A stretch of DNA of 64,000 bases, taken from Polytrichum commune. Its lineage: Eukaryota; Streptophyta; Polytrichopsida; Polytrichales; Polytrichaceae. Under the pieces are notes generated by a model, which searched no databases, was not told the origin of the DNA, and saw only the letters and a list, made by a program, of their open reading frames with translations. Each line of letters opens with the position of its first letter. Within the stretch, counting starts at the first letter, position 1. Positions 49,433 to 61,462 of the stretch are shown one piece after another. The stretch lies in assembly GCA_950295325.1 (NCBI GenBank), contig OX485805.1, forward strand, positions 30,865,501-30,929,500. Reading direction: 5' to 3'. A program made the translations under genes and the position numbers.

Positions 49433-49770
49433 TTTTTGGTTGGCACTTCTTATGAATAAGCTTACAAATACTATCATGGATGATGGATGAGTTCATCTAT
49501 TGGCCAAAACCTTACCTTCTCCCGTCAGCAACTTGTCATGAACTATTGTCACGGATGATTGAAATTTGGAAGAAAAATCACTTGGTAAGTGGCAGTAATT
49601 GCAACACTGTAAATCTGTATCCCCCCCAAAAAAAGTTTACAAGGAATGAAAAATAATGTTGGGTTAACATTTAGTGTTGGTGACACTGTACCATGGTTTT
49701 ACAGTTAGTATCGACTCTCAAACAAGACAAATAGAATTGGTGACACTAAAAAACCATATTTAGTGTAGTT
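49400..49770 (+). mobile_element. Palindromic-end MITE, copy 2 (~370 bp)
   Basis: Runs from GCGTCATATGGTATTTAATG to CACTAAAAAACCATATTTAG plus TGTA at 49,770. The interior is the reverse of 37,381-37,747 ('cacttcttatgaataagctt', 'catccatgatagtatttg' in complement, 'cacttggtaagtgg'). Non-coding. It abuts the repeat at 48,862-49,432 and is followed directly by the dispersed repeat at 49,771. Confidence 0.82.
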
Positions 49771-50035
49771 CAAGATGAACTGGTTGAGTTTGAGAAATAA
49801 CAGGTTGAAGTTCAAGAAAATTACCCATCAATTTAATGGAATTTAGAGAATATACCTCAAATTACCGAAGAAAACCCGAAAGATCACAACATATAACTGG
49901 TTGGATTTGGAAACATTAGGATCTTGACCGATTATGCCCAAAAATCTCCACAAACGCTGAACTGTTGGTCGTGGAAACACTAGGATTCCGACCCATAATG
50001 CCCCAAAAAAACTCCCCGGAAACTGCATTCTACTG
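49771..50035 (+). repeat. Dispersed repeat, copy 4
   Basis: Matches 13,610-13,860 along most of its length, including AACTGGTTGAGTTTGAGAAA, ATACCTCAAAT and GACCGATTATGCCCAAAAA. The last phrase recurs near 49,990 as 'gacccataatgccccaaaa', suggesting an internal short duplication. Confidence 0.65.
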
Positions 50036-50494
50036 TACTTACAAGTGACATCAACCCGAAGTTTCTTACAATAGTTGACATGAAATTAGTTACAACTAAT
50101 GAGCATCTAGGGTAGCATATTGTACCTAGTACGAAGCACCATTTTTAGGGGAACACGAAATGCTCCAGATAGGAGGCTAACACACATGCATGGTCCTACT
50201 AAAATAGTTGGATAGGTACTCTACATAGCCACTACTAGATAGATAGTACCATCTTGTCGTCAACTAAAAATTCTTTTGTTAAAAACATACTATTCCACCT
50301 AATTAAGTTAGTGTATAGGTATGACTGGTAGTGAGAGGAGTACATGTTAGCATTGGGATATTAATATTACACAGTCGTATTAAAAAGTGCTAGCTAGCAC
50401 CCTACTTGTTGGCCTTTAATTGGTGAAAATCCCAAGGAATTTCTTAGGCATTGAGGAGAGCACCATGTCTGGCAAGAATGTCATTGATGTGATA
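50036..50494. other. Intergenic flank of the Tigger-like element
   Basis: AT-rich, no gene seen. Confidence 0.5.
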
Positions 50495-52076
50495 CAGTCT
50501 AACCTTGATAATGTCACACCATCCGTTTAACCAAAAAGAGTGATATAAACAAGGTGTGACATATTTGATAATGTCACATTTTGAAGATTTGTGCATAATG
50601 TGATATTATCAAAAGAATAGGTAGAAAATCAAACTAAAATTACAATGTAAAAAAGAAAATAACAAATACGAGACTTCAATGTTTTTGAATGTAAAATCTA
50701 ATTCAAAATTGTGAATAACAACAAGAGCACATCATAATGTGTCATTGAGATCATGTAAAGACCTCTCACTAGAGACAAAGAAGCTTCTAATGTCACATTG
50801 TTTTGTTGATGTTAAATGTGCAACACCAATTCTAATGAGTTTGTCATGGATTTTTTCCATTCCTAACAACTCCAGAGTGTTGAAAATTTGAGAACCTTGG
50901 CTAGCCATAAAATTCAAAACATCTTTAGCATATTTTTGTGCATCGCTTAGCTTCACTACTTTAGACTCATCATTAATGCTATCAACAATCAATGGGTCTA
51001 CTTCCATGGAATCAAGAACATGTTCGCCATCTTGTACTAATTGCACAAGCTCCTCAGTAGAATATTCCACCTCAAAATCATCTTCACCTTCCATGTTTAT
51101 GTACTCCAAAGGACAAAGCTTTTCTACAGGCTTGCCTTTGACATCCAAACCCAAATTCAATGTGGCGATGAGATTGCCCAATTCCAAAGTTGCTTCCTCC
51201 ATTTTGGACTTCATACGTTCATCAAAATTGTTGATATCTGCATTCCACTCTGTAGGCAATATGGCGGACTTTCTCCAACAATTTCTAATGGTTTGATCAT
51301 CTAATTCATGCCATGCCGCCACACACCATAGCATAGCTTGAAATAGATCAACATTCAGTTTCCCCAAATCTTCATTTGAGTTGTTATCAATTTGTTGCAA
51401 AGTCCAGGCAACAAGCTTGCGCTTATAGCACATTTTGAATGCTGCAATCACTCCTTGATCCAAAGGCTGAACAACTGAAGTCACATTTGGTGGAAGGAAC
51501 AAGATAGTGATATGGGAGAGTACAAAAACATTAAACCCATCTACAACTTTCTTGACCTCACCATGAATATCATGGCTTCCTGCATTATCCATAATAATGC
51601 AAATATTTTTGTCTTTCAATGCCATTCTTCAGTTCTCACTCTTCACCCAATGTGTAAAAACATCACCATTCATCCAGGCTGAATTGTTAGAATAATAGTG
51701 TACTGTACTATTTGGATCAAAATTCCGAGGAAAGCATTTGGGACGCGCTAATTTGTGAATGAAAACAAGCTTTAATCGCTTCTTCCCTGAGATATTAGTG
51801 CACAATCAAGTTCCAAGAATAGCATTGCATTTATCACAGGGGCGGCGCATGACCCTTTCGGCTACTACAATCTGTACATCCAACCATCACATACAATCCA
51901 TCCATACTTGGTATTATCACATTTACACTACAGATTTTGGAAAAAAATAGTGACATTACCAAGGGTGATAGGGATAATAGCGAGGGAGTTTTACACTATG
52001 AAAATCGGTTTCAAACTTTTAGGTGACAATATCAAGGTATTCTATTAACAAGGGTGACATTATCAAGGTTAGACTG
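50495..52076 (-). mobile_element. Tigger/pogo-like DNA transposon, full length
   Basis: Perfect 23-bp terminal inverted repeats start CAGTCTAACCTTGATAATG at 50,495 and end with the exact complement at 52,076. TA dinucleotides flank both (50,493-50,494 and 52,077-52,078). Inner repeats of the same 'gtgacattatcaagg' type lie just inside each end. Total length is 1,582 bp, and the transposase lies within on the minus strand. CAG-starting ends plus a TA target are typical of pogo/Tigger elements. The perfect ends suggest insertion not long ago, although the transposase has stops. Confidence 0.95.
50732..51980 (-). pseudogene. Tigger/pogo-like transposase (DDE_1 family)
   Basis: The open part (51,625-50,732, 297 residues) has NICIIMDNAGSHD, with the second catalytic Asp, and ILFLPPNVTSVVQPLDQGVI, with the third, followed by FKMCYKRKLVAW, the signature order of the Tigger/jerky/CENP-B-like group. 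The spacing between these Asp residues is 42, longer than the ~30 usual for pogo, so there is an insertion of about a dozen residues (HGEVKKVVDGFNVF region). Upstream in the same frame after a TGA near 51,628 it continues with NSAWMNGDVFTHWVKSEN, and further up LCTNISGKKRLKLVFIHK, the region after the first catalytic Asp, with another stop. The N-terminal DNA-binding domain is absent: only about 100 bp remain before the terminal repeat. So the element is internally truncated and inactive. Confidence 0.88.
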
Positions 52077-55000
52077 TAAGCCTTTAACTTACGTGAGACT
52101 ACCATAATCATGAAGCCAGAAATCCATATGTTAATCATATGTCATAATAACAAATGTCGAGGACTTACCGTGACTGGAGTACGGCAGTCTTTGACATTTT
52201 ACAAAGCGGTAACTATCGCATGCGAGCGTACCTCTCGTTTATCCAACATAAAAGCTTTGAAATAATAAGCACCCCGGATGTTTTTTGTTGGGTTGCTTTG
52301 ACAATGGAATTAGTTTAGAGGAATCAAGATTGGTTAAATTTGAAGTCATTCGAGGTTAAGCAAGTTATAAACTTATAGTCCGTCCACATTTACTGGTGCA
52401 AGATCACCAGTGAACAGTGAGTAACGGCAGTGGTTGCAACCAGTGGCTCTCACTGGTTAAACTATCTTTGAAAGTGGCCCATGTTGGTACTCATCGTTCA
52501 TTGGTGGCCCGCACCAATAAGTGTGGGTGGCCTATTACTAAGATGTTAGTTTTTTATGTTGGAAGGTTGAGAGGTATGTTGGTACGCAACAATTCCATAC
52601 CATCACATAGCTCCTCGGTTGCAGAAGTTGGGATTAGGTATTCATATGCACATAATTCTCTTTTAATTTTGAGATTTCTTGTTTATAGGAAACACTCATG
52701 TTGTGTATTGTTAACCATGATAAGCAACTAGAATTTTATCATAACTTTTTAATCATAACTTCTTTCTTTGGAAAGGGACCATCATGTAGCTACTCAACAA
52801 TATTATGTCCCTCTTGCCTTTGATCTTTTAATAATAAATGACGTTTCCCATTGATATAAATACACCTCACAAGGAAAATCCAATGACCCCAAGCATGGCT
52901 TGAGAGAGAAAGCAAAGAGAAGACACAAGACAAGACCCACTTCATGTACATGATCTCAAACACTAACATCAAAGAACTATATGCACAAGAACTCATCAAG
53001 CCATAACATGAACCAAAGGCCACATGCTATAGTGGTAGGAGCCAACTCCCTCACAACCTAGTTGGAGGCACAAAACAATCTCAATTAGCGGATGCCAACA
53101 CTTCACAACATGCCTTTGACATTTTGGCAAGAGACAATTGTTATAAGCGAGCAATAGTATCATCCATCCAATGTTAAAACTCTTTAGGGAGGAGTTTGTT
53201 CCAAGCAAGTGCACTCTCGTCCATTTGACCCCTTATAGGTTTGTGGTTAAATTCAAATGTGTAGTGCTAGACTATATACATGTCTATGATGTTAATTGTG
53301 GTGTCAATTTGTATCTTAAAATAATCAGTTCAACTATGTATTATTCTAAGGAGTTTTGGTTAAATGAATGATAGGTGCACTTGTATGCAATACTTCTCTC
53401 TTGCTAGGTTTGTGGTGTATGAAGACATGTTATTATTTAGAATATTTATCTAACTTCATGGACATCAATGGTGCATTTACACGCATAACATAAGCCAATT
53501 ACAAGTGTTTCGTTGATTGTATTGTAGATAACATAACTTTAGTCAACTCAATCTTGGAGTCCTTCTATTTCCTAAGATATCCCTTTGTTAATGACCCCCT
53601 CTCCCCATGAGAGAGCATACCAAATTCTCCTATTTTCACCCACTTGGAGCTACCAAATGGAACTGTGAATTTGGTGCTCAAATGATGTGCATAATTTATG
53701 GCCAAACTATAAAGGACCCCACACAGTTTGAGGTCAAGGCCAAGCAATGTTATGAACTACAAAATAAAACAAAATACTTGTGATACAAGCTATATATGTT
53801 AGGATCACAATAGGCCTAATACTTAATATGTAATGGATTGCCCATGTTATTACAAATAAACTATAATGTAATCAACAAAAGTATTTGTGATTGTCTTGAT
53901 TCAATCGATGGTAAGGATTGCTACCATTCTTTTGATAACATAATTGGACCACAACCGCCCATTGTCCATTGAATATAGTGAAGAAAACCTTCCCTTAGAG
54001 GTTTTAATTGACTTAGCCATGTTTTGTGGGGTCCATGTAAACACATCTATCATGGATGAAGGTCCATTATTATCGGATTATCTTTATTCAGTTGATTCGA
54101 AGTTCCTTGTGTAATTTTTGAAGCCAAATCAACTACAAACATAATGATTCAATCTACATAATAGGTTTTTGCATGTTCACATTAAGAAAAAAGTACGTGG
54201 TGCTTCTTTTAATGATATTTATGAAGTGGTGTGGATGGTTTTCACTCTCAATGATCATTTAGATTCACGTGAACCAATTGCAACACTTTTAAAGTTTCAT
54301 TATCCTTTTCTAATCCAACTTAGTCAAATTTTCCACTATGTAGCTCTCAATCCTATAACCCATCCTCTCCAAATTTGGCATGTTACTCTCAAACCTTCTC
54401 ATATATCCTCATATGTGCTCATACCTTCTCATTTATGATTGAATATGTACATTTCACCTAGAGTGAGTTTATTTGTTTATTTCTTATTTTATTTTTCCTC
54501 TCAAACTAAAATTTGGTCTCTAAACTTCGCATCAAGACCTAGGTTCGCATCAAGACCTAGGTTCATCATAGGCCATACCTCTCAATATGTAAATCCCTTT
54601 TGCTTAGGATTTTGAATAAGATATTAGTTGCATAGGAAACCCCTCTCTAATTTTACTTTACCAAAAACACAAATGCCTTCGAGAACCATGCCATAGTTTC
54701 CAAACCTCCACCACTTCAACATTTCGCATCTCCTCCATAATGAACAATGTTCTCAAAATTTGCACACCAATAATGTATATCATCAAGAACAATGTTTCAT
54801 AACTATGCACCAAGAAGTTAGCATATGTATAATCCATTAAAATATGAGGTCCAATTTCGTCATTGTATGATTCAAATGTAGAATATACAACTATTGCAGT
54901 TTGCGCATCCTCTCACTCTCCAAGTCATTTCCTCAAGCTCAAGTATTCCAAGCATTAAGAAACACTCAAAACACCCTCAACATACACAAACTCACAACTC

Positions 55001-56055
55001 ATCCCTCCTCCTTTGAAGTCATCGTATTGTATACATGACCTCCAAATACTTCCATCTTAAATATCATCCCTCTAAGTCCTTCTTGGCCAATAATAAGTTA
55101 AAAAAATTAGGGCAGGGTTCGGTGGCCGTCACTGCCACTACTGCTCCTCTAACCTTCCTTACTTCCTCTTAGTGTACAGTTGATATTGTTGCACACCCTT
55201 ATTAACCATCTTTACCTACCACATATATATATATACACACCCCAACAAAACTAATATTGAAGTAATTATGGCCATTTTGGCCAATTTTGGACAAAATTGG
55301 TAATTGATACCTTCCTTTGAATCCCCTTGATATTGGGACTTGTTTTCATGACTTTGTTGTTGTTCATCATATGTGGCTTCTATTTGGGGTTATTATTATT
55401 ATTATTATTATTATTATCATGCCTTTATGATGTTATAGTTGTGAATTTGCACCATGTCTTTATTTGTAATCACACAATGCATGCATAATTATGGACTATC
55501 TAAAAGTTGGTAATCACCTAAATACTAGTTTAATGTTTAACCACTAAAACCATCCACATCACATATCTCTTACTCCAATATAGATAAAATATATTCACCA
55601 CATGAGAATGTTAATACTAGGGACTCTCAAGTCTTTCTTCCAATTGGACCACCAAGTTGGTAATAGCTTCTACCGGTATCTCACACAAGCTATTGCACTC
55701 CGAGCTACTCTAAAAAACGAGCATCTTTGACCTTAGTGATACATTTTTGATCCCATAAGCCCTTTGGTTTCCCGGACTTCAAAATCGATTTCATTTCATT
55801 AAACAAGGTTACCTATATGCCATGAAGAGTCTAAATACATGGAGACATACCAAAACCTACAACGAACTTACAAGCTACATTTGCAAGTAATAAAACTCCT
55901 TGGAAGCTACACTATTAGCATAACATTATTCCGTTGCATTGGTGGGTTCCAATACCAATAAAAGAGAGGATAAACTTAACCATTGTTGGGTGCATTAATT
56001 GTTTGCATGAGTGACCGAATGAGGTGGGACACAAGTAAGAATGAGGCTTGCCAAT
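52077..56055. other. Long AT-rich intergenic region
   Basis: About 4 kb without a supportable gene. Short frames on both strands have no domain. Present are an 18-bp direct duplication (TTCGCATCAAGACCTAGG at about 54,527 and 54,545), an (AT)n/(AC)n run at about 55,223-55,245, and a TTA microsatellite at 55,390. The stretch at 55,730-55,810 resembles text near 36,840-36,900 (dispersed repeat). Confidence 0.5.
55390..55417. repeat. (TTA)n microsatellite
   Basis: About nine uninterrupted TTA/ATT units. Confidence 0.95.
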
Positions 56056-56458
56056 TACACTAAATGTGATATTTAGTGTTTGACTATATTTAATGTTGTT
56101 ACCACCTTACCATGCTCAACATTAATTTTCAATTCCTTAACAATTAGTGTTAAACATAAATGTGTTGCTACCTTCATTATTGTCACCTCCCATCTTATGA
56201 AACACTTTTCTTTGATCGTTTCAAGAATCTCTCTCTTTCTCTTCCTCCTCACTTCCTATAATTATCCTTTTATCATTGTTATTTTCTTTCATATCCTCAC
56301 TAACACTAAATTCAAACATGTAAATTCCACATATTACCATAGTTGATATTTAGTGTTTGAGTTTACATTTCATGTTACTTACTTTCATGGGGTTATTGAA
56401 ATTTAGTGTATGCATTTGTATTTTAGTGTATCAAACACTAATTATCATATTTAGTGTA
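56056..56458. mobile_element. Palindromic-end MITE, 403 bp
   Basis: Left end TACACTAAATGTGATATTTA then GTGTTTGA. The right end is its complement (TCAAACACTAATTATCATAT then TTAGTGTA), 28 bp with two mismatches. The interior has further ATTTAGTGT motifs at about 56,350, 56,401 and 56,422, i.e. the end motif is repeated inwards. Non-coding. Reading the outermost TA as the target duplication would leave ends starting CACTAAAT. Confidence 0.85.
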
Positions 56459-57007
56459 GTGGTGCTCGGCACCCGTGAATACTTGCTTTGATAGTTGTTC
56501 AAAAACACCGACTTGGAGGCAATTTTCTAATAGGGCCTCTGCAAAGAATTGTCCATGTATATCCCATAATTATTCTTGGCCCCACCGAGTTGGAGTATGA
56601 AGTTGATTATGTTATGAAACAAGTTTGTGTGAATTATGCACTCGGTAATATGTAGAGCCATTACCTCTTAGAGACTTTGTAAATTTGTACCATTCCAGAT
56701 ATGTTATGTTCTATAAAGTTCTTATTCATTTGTATTTGTTTTTGTTACATGCTAATATTTGTGTTGTATTTTAACAAACACATTCTCGATAAATAAATAA
56801 ATAAAACTTATAGCATGACATGATAACTCCGTATGGTGATACACCCTAATCAAAATTAAACATTTCAATTTTTAAAGATGCGATCTATGCCCCACCTTTT
56901 ACAAATGCCTTAAATTCTTCGAATAATATCTCAATCGATACACTAAATATTGTATTTAGTGTCAGTCCACCTATGAAAATGTGATATGTTCGGATTAAAA
57001 TATCTAA
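56459..57007. other. Intergenic with a solo palindromic motif
   Basis: No gene. At 56,939-56,963 a single copy of the MITE end palindrome (TACACTAAATATTGTATTTA then GTGTC) occurs without an obvious partner. Confidence 0.6.
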
Positions 57008-57840
57008 TGTTGAACTATGCAAGAAAGAAAGACTAACCATATTTGATGTACTTAGTATGTGAGCAAATGGTGTTTGGAGTCAAACAACTCCAAAGAAAGA
57101 ATTGGGTCACACAACCCATGAGAGAATACTGCACAAGGGCTAGCCAATCAATAAAGGATTTTGTGCACGGGAGTTAGACAACTCCCAATTAAAGATCTTT
57201 GCATTGGAGTTAGATAACTGCAATTGAAAGTTAGACACCTCCCTCTAGAAGACCCTTGTATTGGAGTTAGACAACTCCCATTGGATGGATGTTATTCATT
57301 AGAGCTAGACAACTCTTGATGAATAAATATATTATAGCTCTCTAGCAGCTTGGCCACCTTTCTGCCTAATAATTAATTAAAGTGCGCAAGTAAGTTAGGC
57401 AACCCAAAAATTATATTCTACAATTGGGAAGATTCAAAAAGTGATTTCAATAAGTTAGACACTCATCCAAGTTATTCCTATGATTCATAAATGGTTTTCT
57501 TAATTTCATCTATGGCGGCTATGATTAGCCTAAACACTTCCCTTAACCAACATTCCTTACCCTGAAATTTGTCTTTGACTTGTATGTTAAGGTTGTGTTT
57601 TGTGTGAGAGTTATATACGGAGTGGTCTTTGTGAGAGACTATGTCACGTGCATTATTGTGATTTAGGCACTCTTTGAATGTTATTATTGTTTTTTGACAC
57701 TCAAGAAAATCAACTTCCCATAAATTTCAGCACCTTCAAAACAATTTATTTTTTGTCCAAGTTACTAAAGAGCTACGGTAGTTGAAGTTAGACAATTCTA
57801 ATTATAAGAATGGATGAATCAATCAAGTTGGAGTAGATTT
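57008..57840 (+). repeat. 5' LTR of chromovirus (inner end uncertain)
   Basis: Begins TGTTGAACTATGCAAGAAAG at 57,008, matching the start of the 3' LTR at 59,764. The two copies align through GTGAGCAAATG(G/T)TGTTTGGAGTC, TGGGTCACACAA(C/T)CCA, GCACAAGGGCTAG and GACAACTCCCAATT. The region carries many small GGAGTT-AGAC-AACTCC hairpins. The right boundary is placed only roughly. No primer-binding site recognised. Confidence 0.7.
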
Positions 57841-57949
57841 GAATTTTAATACTATATACTTGGTAGCTAATGTAGCCATGGTCTCAAGAGCTCCACATTG
57901 TTTGTCTTTGGCTAAAAACAAGGAATTAGAGAATGAGTTGACAAATTCA

Positions 57950-59715
57950 ATAAATGTTACATGAGACCTAGTAAATTTCCTTGGGGTGCGCCAATCCTCT
58001 TCGTAATAAGGATGGGTCTTTGAGGTTGTGTGTATATAACCGTAAATTGATGATAAAGAACAAGTATCCTTTATCATTGACAGATGATGTGTTCGATTGT
58101 TTTTATGGTGCAAAGGCGTATTCTAAGGTTAACCCAAAGAATGGTTACACCTAGATGCATGTGAAAGAATGCTCACTACCACATGCACGTGAAAGAACCA
58201 TGTATTAAAAAAAAGTTGCATTTCAACTGTGCCTAGGCCACTATGAGTATCTTGTGATGTGTTTCACACTCACAAATTCTTCAATAGCATTTACGACCTT
58301 GACATATACCGTGTTAGTATTTATGGATGATATTTTTTATTTACTAGAAAATAATAGATGAACACAATGAACATTTTAGCCAAGTGTCTCATATATTGAG
58401 GTCCAATAAATTCTATGTCAAGCAAAGCAAGTGTGAATTATTCTTATTGAGCATTGAGTACCTTGGGCATATGGTATCAAACAAAGATATATTGGTTGAC
58501 CCTAGAAAGATCAATGTAATTGATAAGTGGGCGATACCTAGGAATTTGACCAAAGTGAGAAACTTCTTAGGTCTTGTTAGCTATTATTGAACGTTTGTGA
58601 AAGGAATCTCCAAAAGTGCAACTCCTTTGACTATACTATTGAAAGGGAAATCTAACTTTGTTAATTGAACTTAAAGAATACTTTAATATCAACACGTGAT
58701 TTGATAATCATGAATCCTTTGAAGGCAGGTATTGTTTTATGTTCTAATGCTAGTGAGCTATCTATTGGTGTAATTATGATGCAAGCAAGTTTGCAAGGGT
58801 GTTTGCTAACGAATCTCGTAAGTTAAATTTTGCGAAATTAAAGTTTTATGTCCAAGAGAAATAATTGCTTGCAATAGTTCACACTTTAAAGGTGTGGCAA
58901 CATTACCTATTGGGGACAAGATTTGAGATTGAGATCGATCACCAATCTTTGAGATTTTTGTCCATTCAACCAAACCTCTATAAAAGACAATGTAGATGGA
59001 TGGACTTTGACATCAAATATTTGAAAGGCAAAGAAAATGTTATCATTGATGCACTGTCTAGACAACTTATGGCAAATGCAATCTTATGTATCAAGTCATC
59101 TTTGATGGATGGAGGATATTAGAATTCGTTATGCAAATGATAATGCGTTTAAATTACCGTTTGAAAATCCATCTAGAGCATCTAGATCCACTAAAGTCCA
59201 TTATTTGCTTTATTTAGATGACATTATAAGGCTCAATGACTATTTCAACCCCTAACTCAAGCTTTGAAAGTATTAATCAAATGGTCTGAGAAATGAATGA
59301 AATCATTGAGTTTGTTAAATCGAGAATGTGAAGTGCTCAAAATAGAACCAAACACTATATGAATAAGAAATAGTAGTTTTTTATTTTTTTGAAGTAGGTG
59401 ATAATTTTTTTTTGAAAGTCACACTTTAGAGGTCTAGCTTGACATTAAGAAAGTTAAAGAAGTTGTCTCCTAAACTTGTGATCCATTTGATATTGTTAAG
59501 AAGAGTGGACCAATTGCTTATGAATTAAAATTGCTGGAGGAATGGAAGACACATAATGTTTTTCATATTATGAGTTTATTATGAAAATATGTATCGGATC
59601 CTAATCTACATAATAAATATCTAAGAAGATTCCTGGTGAGATGGAAAGACTATCCGGAAGATGAAGTCGCTTGAGACTATCCCACCTTTGTAATTGAGGA
59701 CAATGACATACTTTA
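57950..59715 (+). pseudogene. Chromovirus (Ty3/gypsy) pol remnant
   Basis: Decayed polyprotein of a chromodomain-bearing gypsy element, much shortened. Reverse transcriptase pieces: FPWGAPILFV (about 57,975), YPLSLTDDVFDCFYGAKAYS, LVFMDDIFYLLE (about 58,312, active-site box), and 58,384-58,590 with FYVKQSKCELFLLSIEYLGH and VRNFLGLVSYY. RNase H follows at 58,865-59,122 (VWQHYLLGTRFEIEIDHQSL, then DFDIKYLKGKENVIIDALSR). The integrase is almost wholly missing, and the text passes to a chromodomain-like segment RFLVRWKDYPEDEVA, a stop, then DYPTFVIEDND at about 59,616-59,705. A purine-rich tract (GGAGTTGGGGGGAGGA, about 59,720) precedes the 3' LTR. In-frame stops after SYY and after EVA are single transitions from Arg or Trp codons. 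Confidence 0.85.
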
Positions 59716-59998
59716 AAAGGAGTTGGGGGGAGGATTTTAATACAACCGGATTAAGAGATTTATTGTTGGATTATGCAAGAAAAAAAAAACTAACCATACT
59801 TTGATGTACTTAACATGTGAGCAAATGTTGTTTGGAGTCAGACAACTCCCAAAAAATAATTGGGTCACACAATCCAAAAGATAATGGTGCACAAGGGCTA
59901 GACAATCCATGAAGGAATTGTGCACATGAATTAGACAACTCCCAATTGAAGACATTTGAGTTGGATTTAAACAATGTCAACTGAGAGTTAGACACCTC

Positions 59999-61462
59999 CT
60001 ATTGAGGTTGCCTCCTAAACGTGCTCCTAAATAGTCAAGAAGGTGTCTCGACCTCAAATGGTGTAACCCATTGCTTGATCGGTTGCATGAATGTCACACC
60101 TTAAATACTTAGGACTCTAAAACCTTATCTTGAAATCGTACCAAGTTATGGCGTGCTTCCCAAAGGGTGGGGGTGAGATTTCTAACTCTAAAGGTGAGGA
60201 GTGGTGTCCAAATATACTTTGAACTCCTTTGGTTCAAAACACACTTTTATATAACCACAATAGGATTCATATTATAAGTGTGTGGAATTCATAGTATACA
60301 ATTCAAAGAATCCTCTTAGAAATCCAAGGGCTAGATGCTTTAGTAGTGCTACATTGTGTTCACCTAAAATCCTAATGTCACAATTAAGTTTTTTAGAGTA
60401 AAATACTTGAATTTCTCCATTGTAATTTTTTCACATAAGTTTGGGATTAAGCAGGTCCATAATTTCTAAGTCTCGAAGGCTTGACAAATCTCTAAGTCTT
60501 GAATTATGTAAGCCTCGAGGCCTTGGAAAATCTCTAAGTTTTGAAATTTGTAAGCCTTGAAGCCTTGGAAAATCTCTAAGTCTTTTGGTCTTCAAGGGTT
60601 TCCAAGTCTTCAAGGGCCTTCAGAGACGTGCTTCTGATAGTCTTGAAGGATCTTCACAAATGTGTTCCCAAAAGTCTTTGTGATGCTTATGTAAGATGTT
60701 TGATGTTGAATGAGGTGTTTTAGGTGCTCGATGCGGTTCCTTTATATAGTCTTCATAATCTACAAATTATTGGATTTGGCAGTTTCCCTTCTTTCCCTTA
60801 TTACTATATGTTCAAGTTGCCTATTTTAAGCTATGTGTGTTATTATATACTAGTTTTGTCCATGTATATCCATTCTAAGAAAAATTGCTTATTTGAATTC
60901 CCATGTGCCTATAAGGTACATGGAACCCATTTTATGCGCATACGTAGATGTGACCTTTATCCCATGAACTTCCATTCACATCGTTCATCCTAAAAATGGT
61001 TAAGGTCACAAACTAACCATTTGGATGACAATCCCTTGGAAGTTTAGGGTCATCCAAATAATTAGTTTCTCATCTACTTAACTTCATTCATAAATCATTA
61101 TAAATGGATAACTAAAGCTTCCAAGCTCCCTAAGTTTCCTACTGCTTGAGTTCTCACCACCTACGTTCCCCAAAGCTCGTTCTTGGTTCATGAGCCTTCA
61201 ATGCCGTTTCCAACCCTTGGTGCCGTTCCCAAGCATGTTTTGCGGGTTCCCAAACCTTGTTGCAGGTTCCCAAGGCTTTGGTGCCATTCCCAAGCCTTCG
61301 GTGTTGTTTCCAACCTTGCGTTGGTTCCCCATGAGGGGAACTATGTCTTCCTCCCTTGGCTCTTAGTTGCCTTTGTCCTCTAGCTTGTTGCTCATTGATG
61401 GTGTCCGCATCCTCTTGTTCGAATTGTCTTCGTTTTGTGGCTCTACACCTCCCCTTGGAACA
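59999..61462. other. Insertion within the 3' LTR
   Basis: About 1.46 kb absent from the 5' LTR copy. It includes the 42-bp minisatellite (60,461-60,600) and, at 61,190-61,335, a looser array of 25-35 bp units of the type 'ttggtgccgttcccaagcct'. No frame has a recognised domain. I found no terminal inverted repeats or target duplication, so the class is unknown. Confidence 0.6.
60461..60600. repeat. 42-bp minisatellite, three units
   Basis: AATCTCTAAG occurs at 60,487, 60,529 and 60,571, exactly 42 bp apart. Each is followed by T(C/T)TTGAA-type text and 'gtaagcctt/cgaagccttgga'. A shorter related unit precedes at 60,461. Confidence 0.88.
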
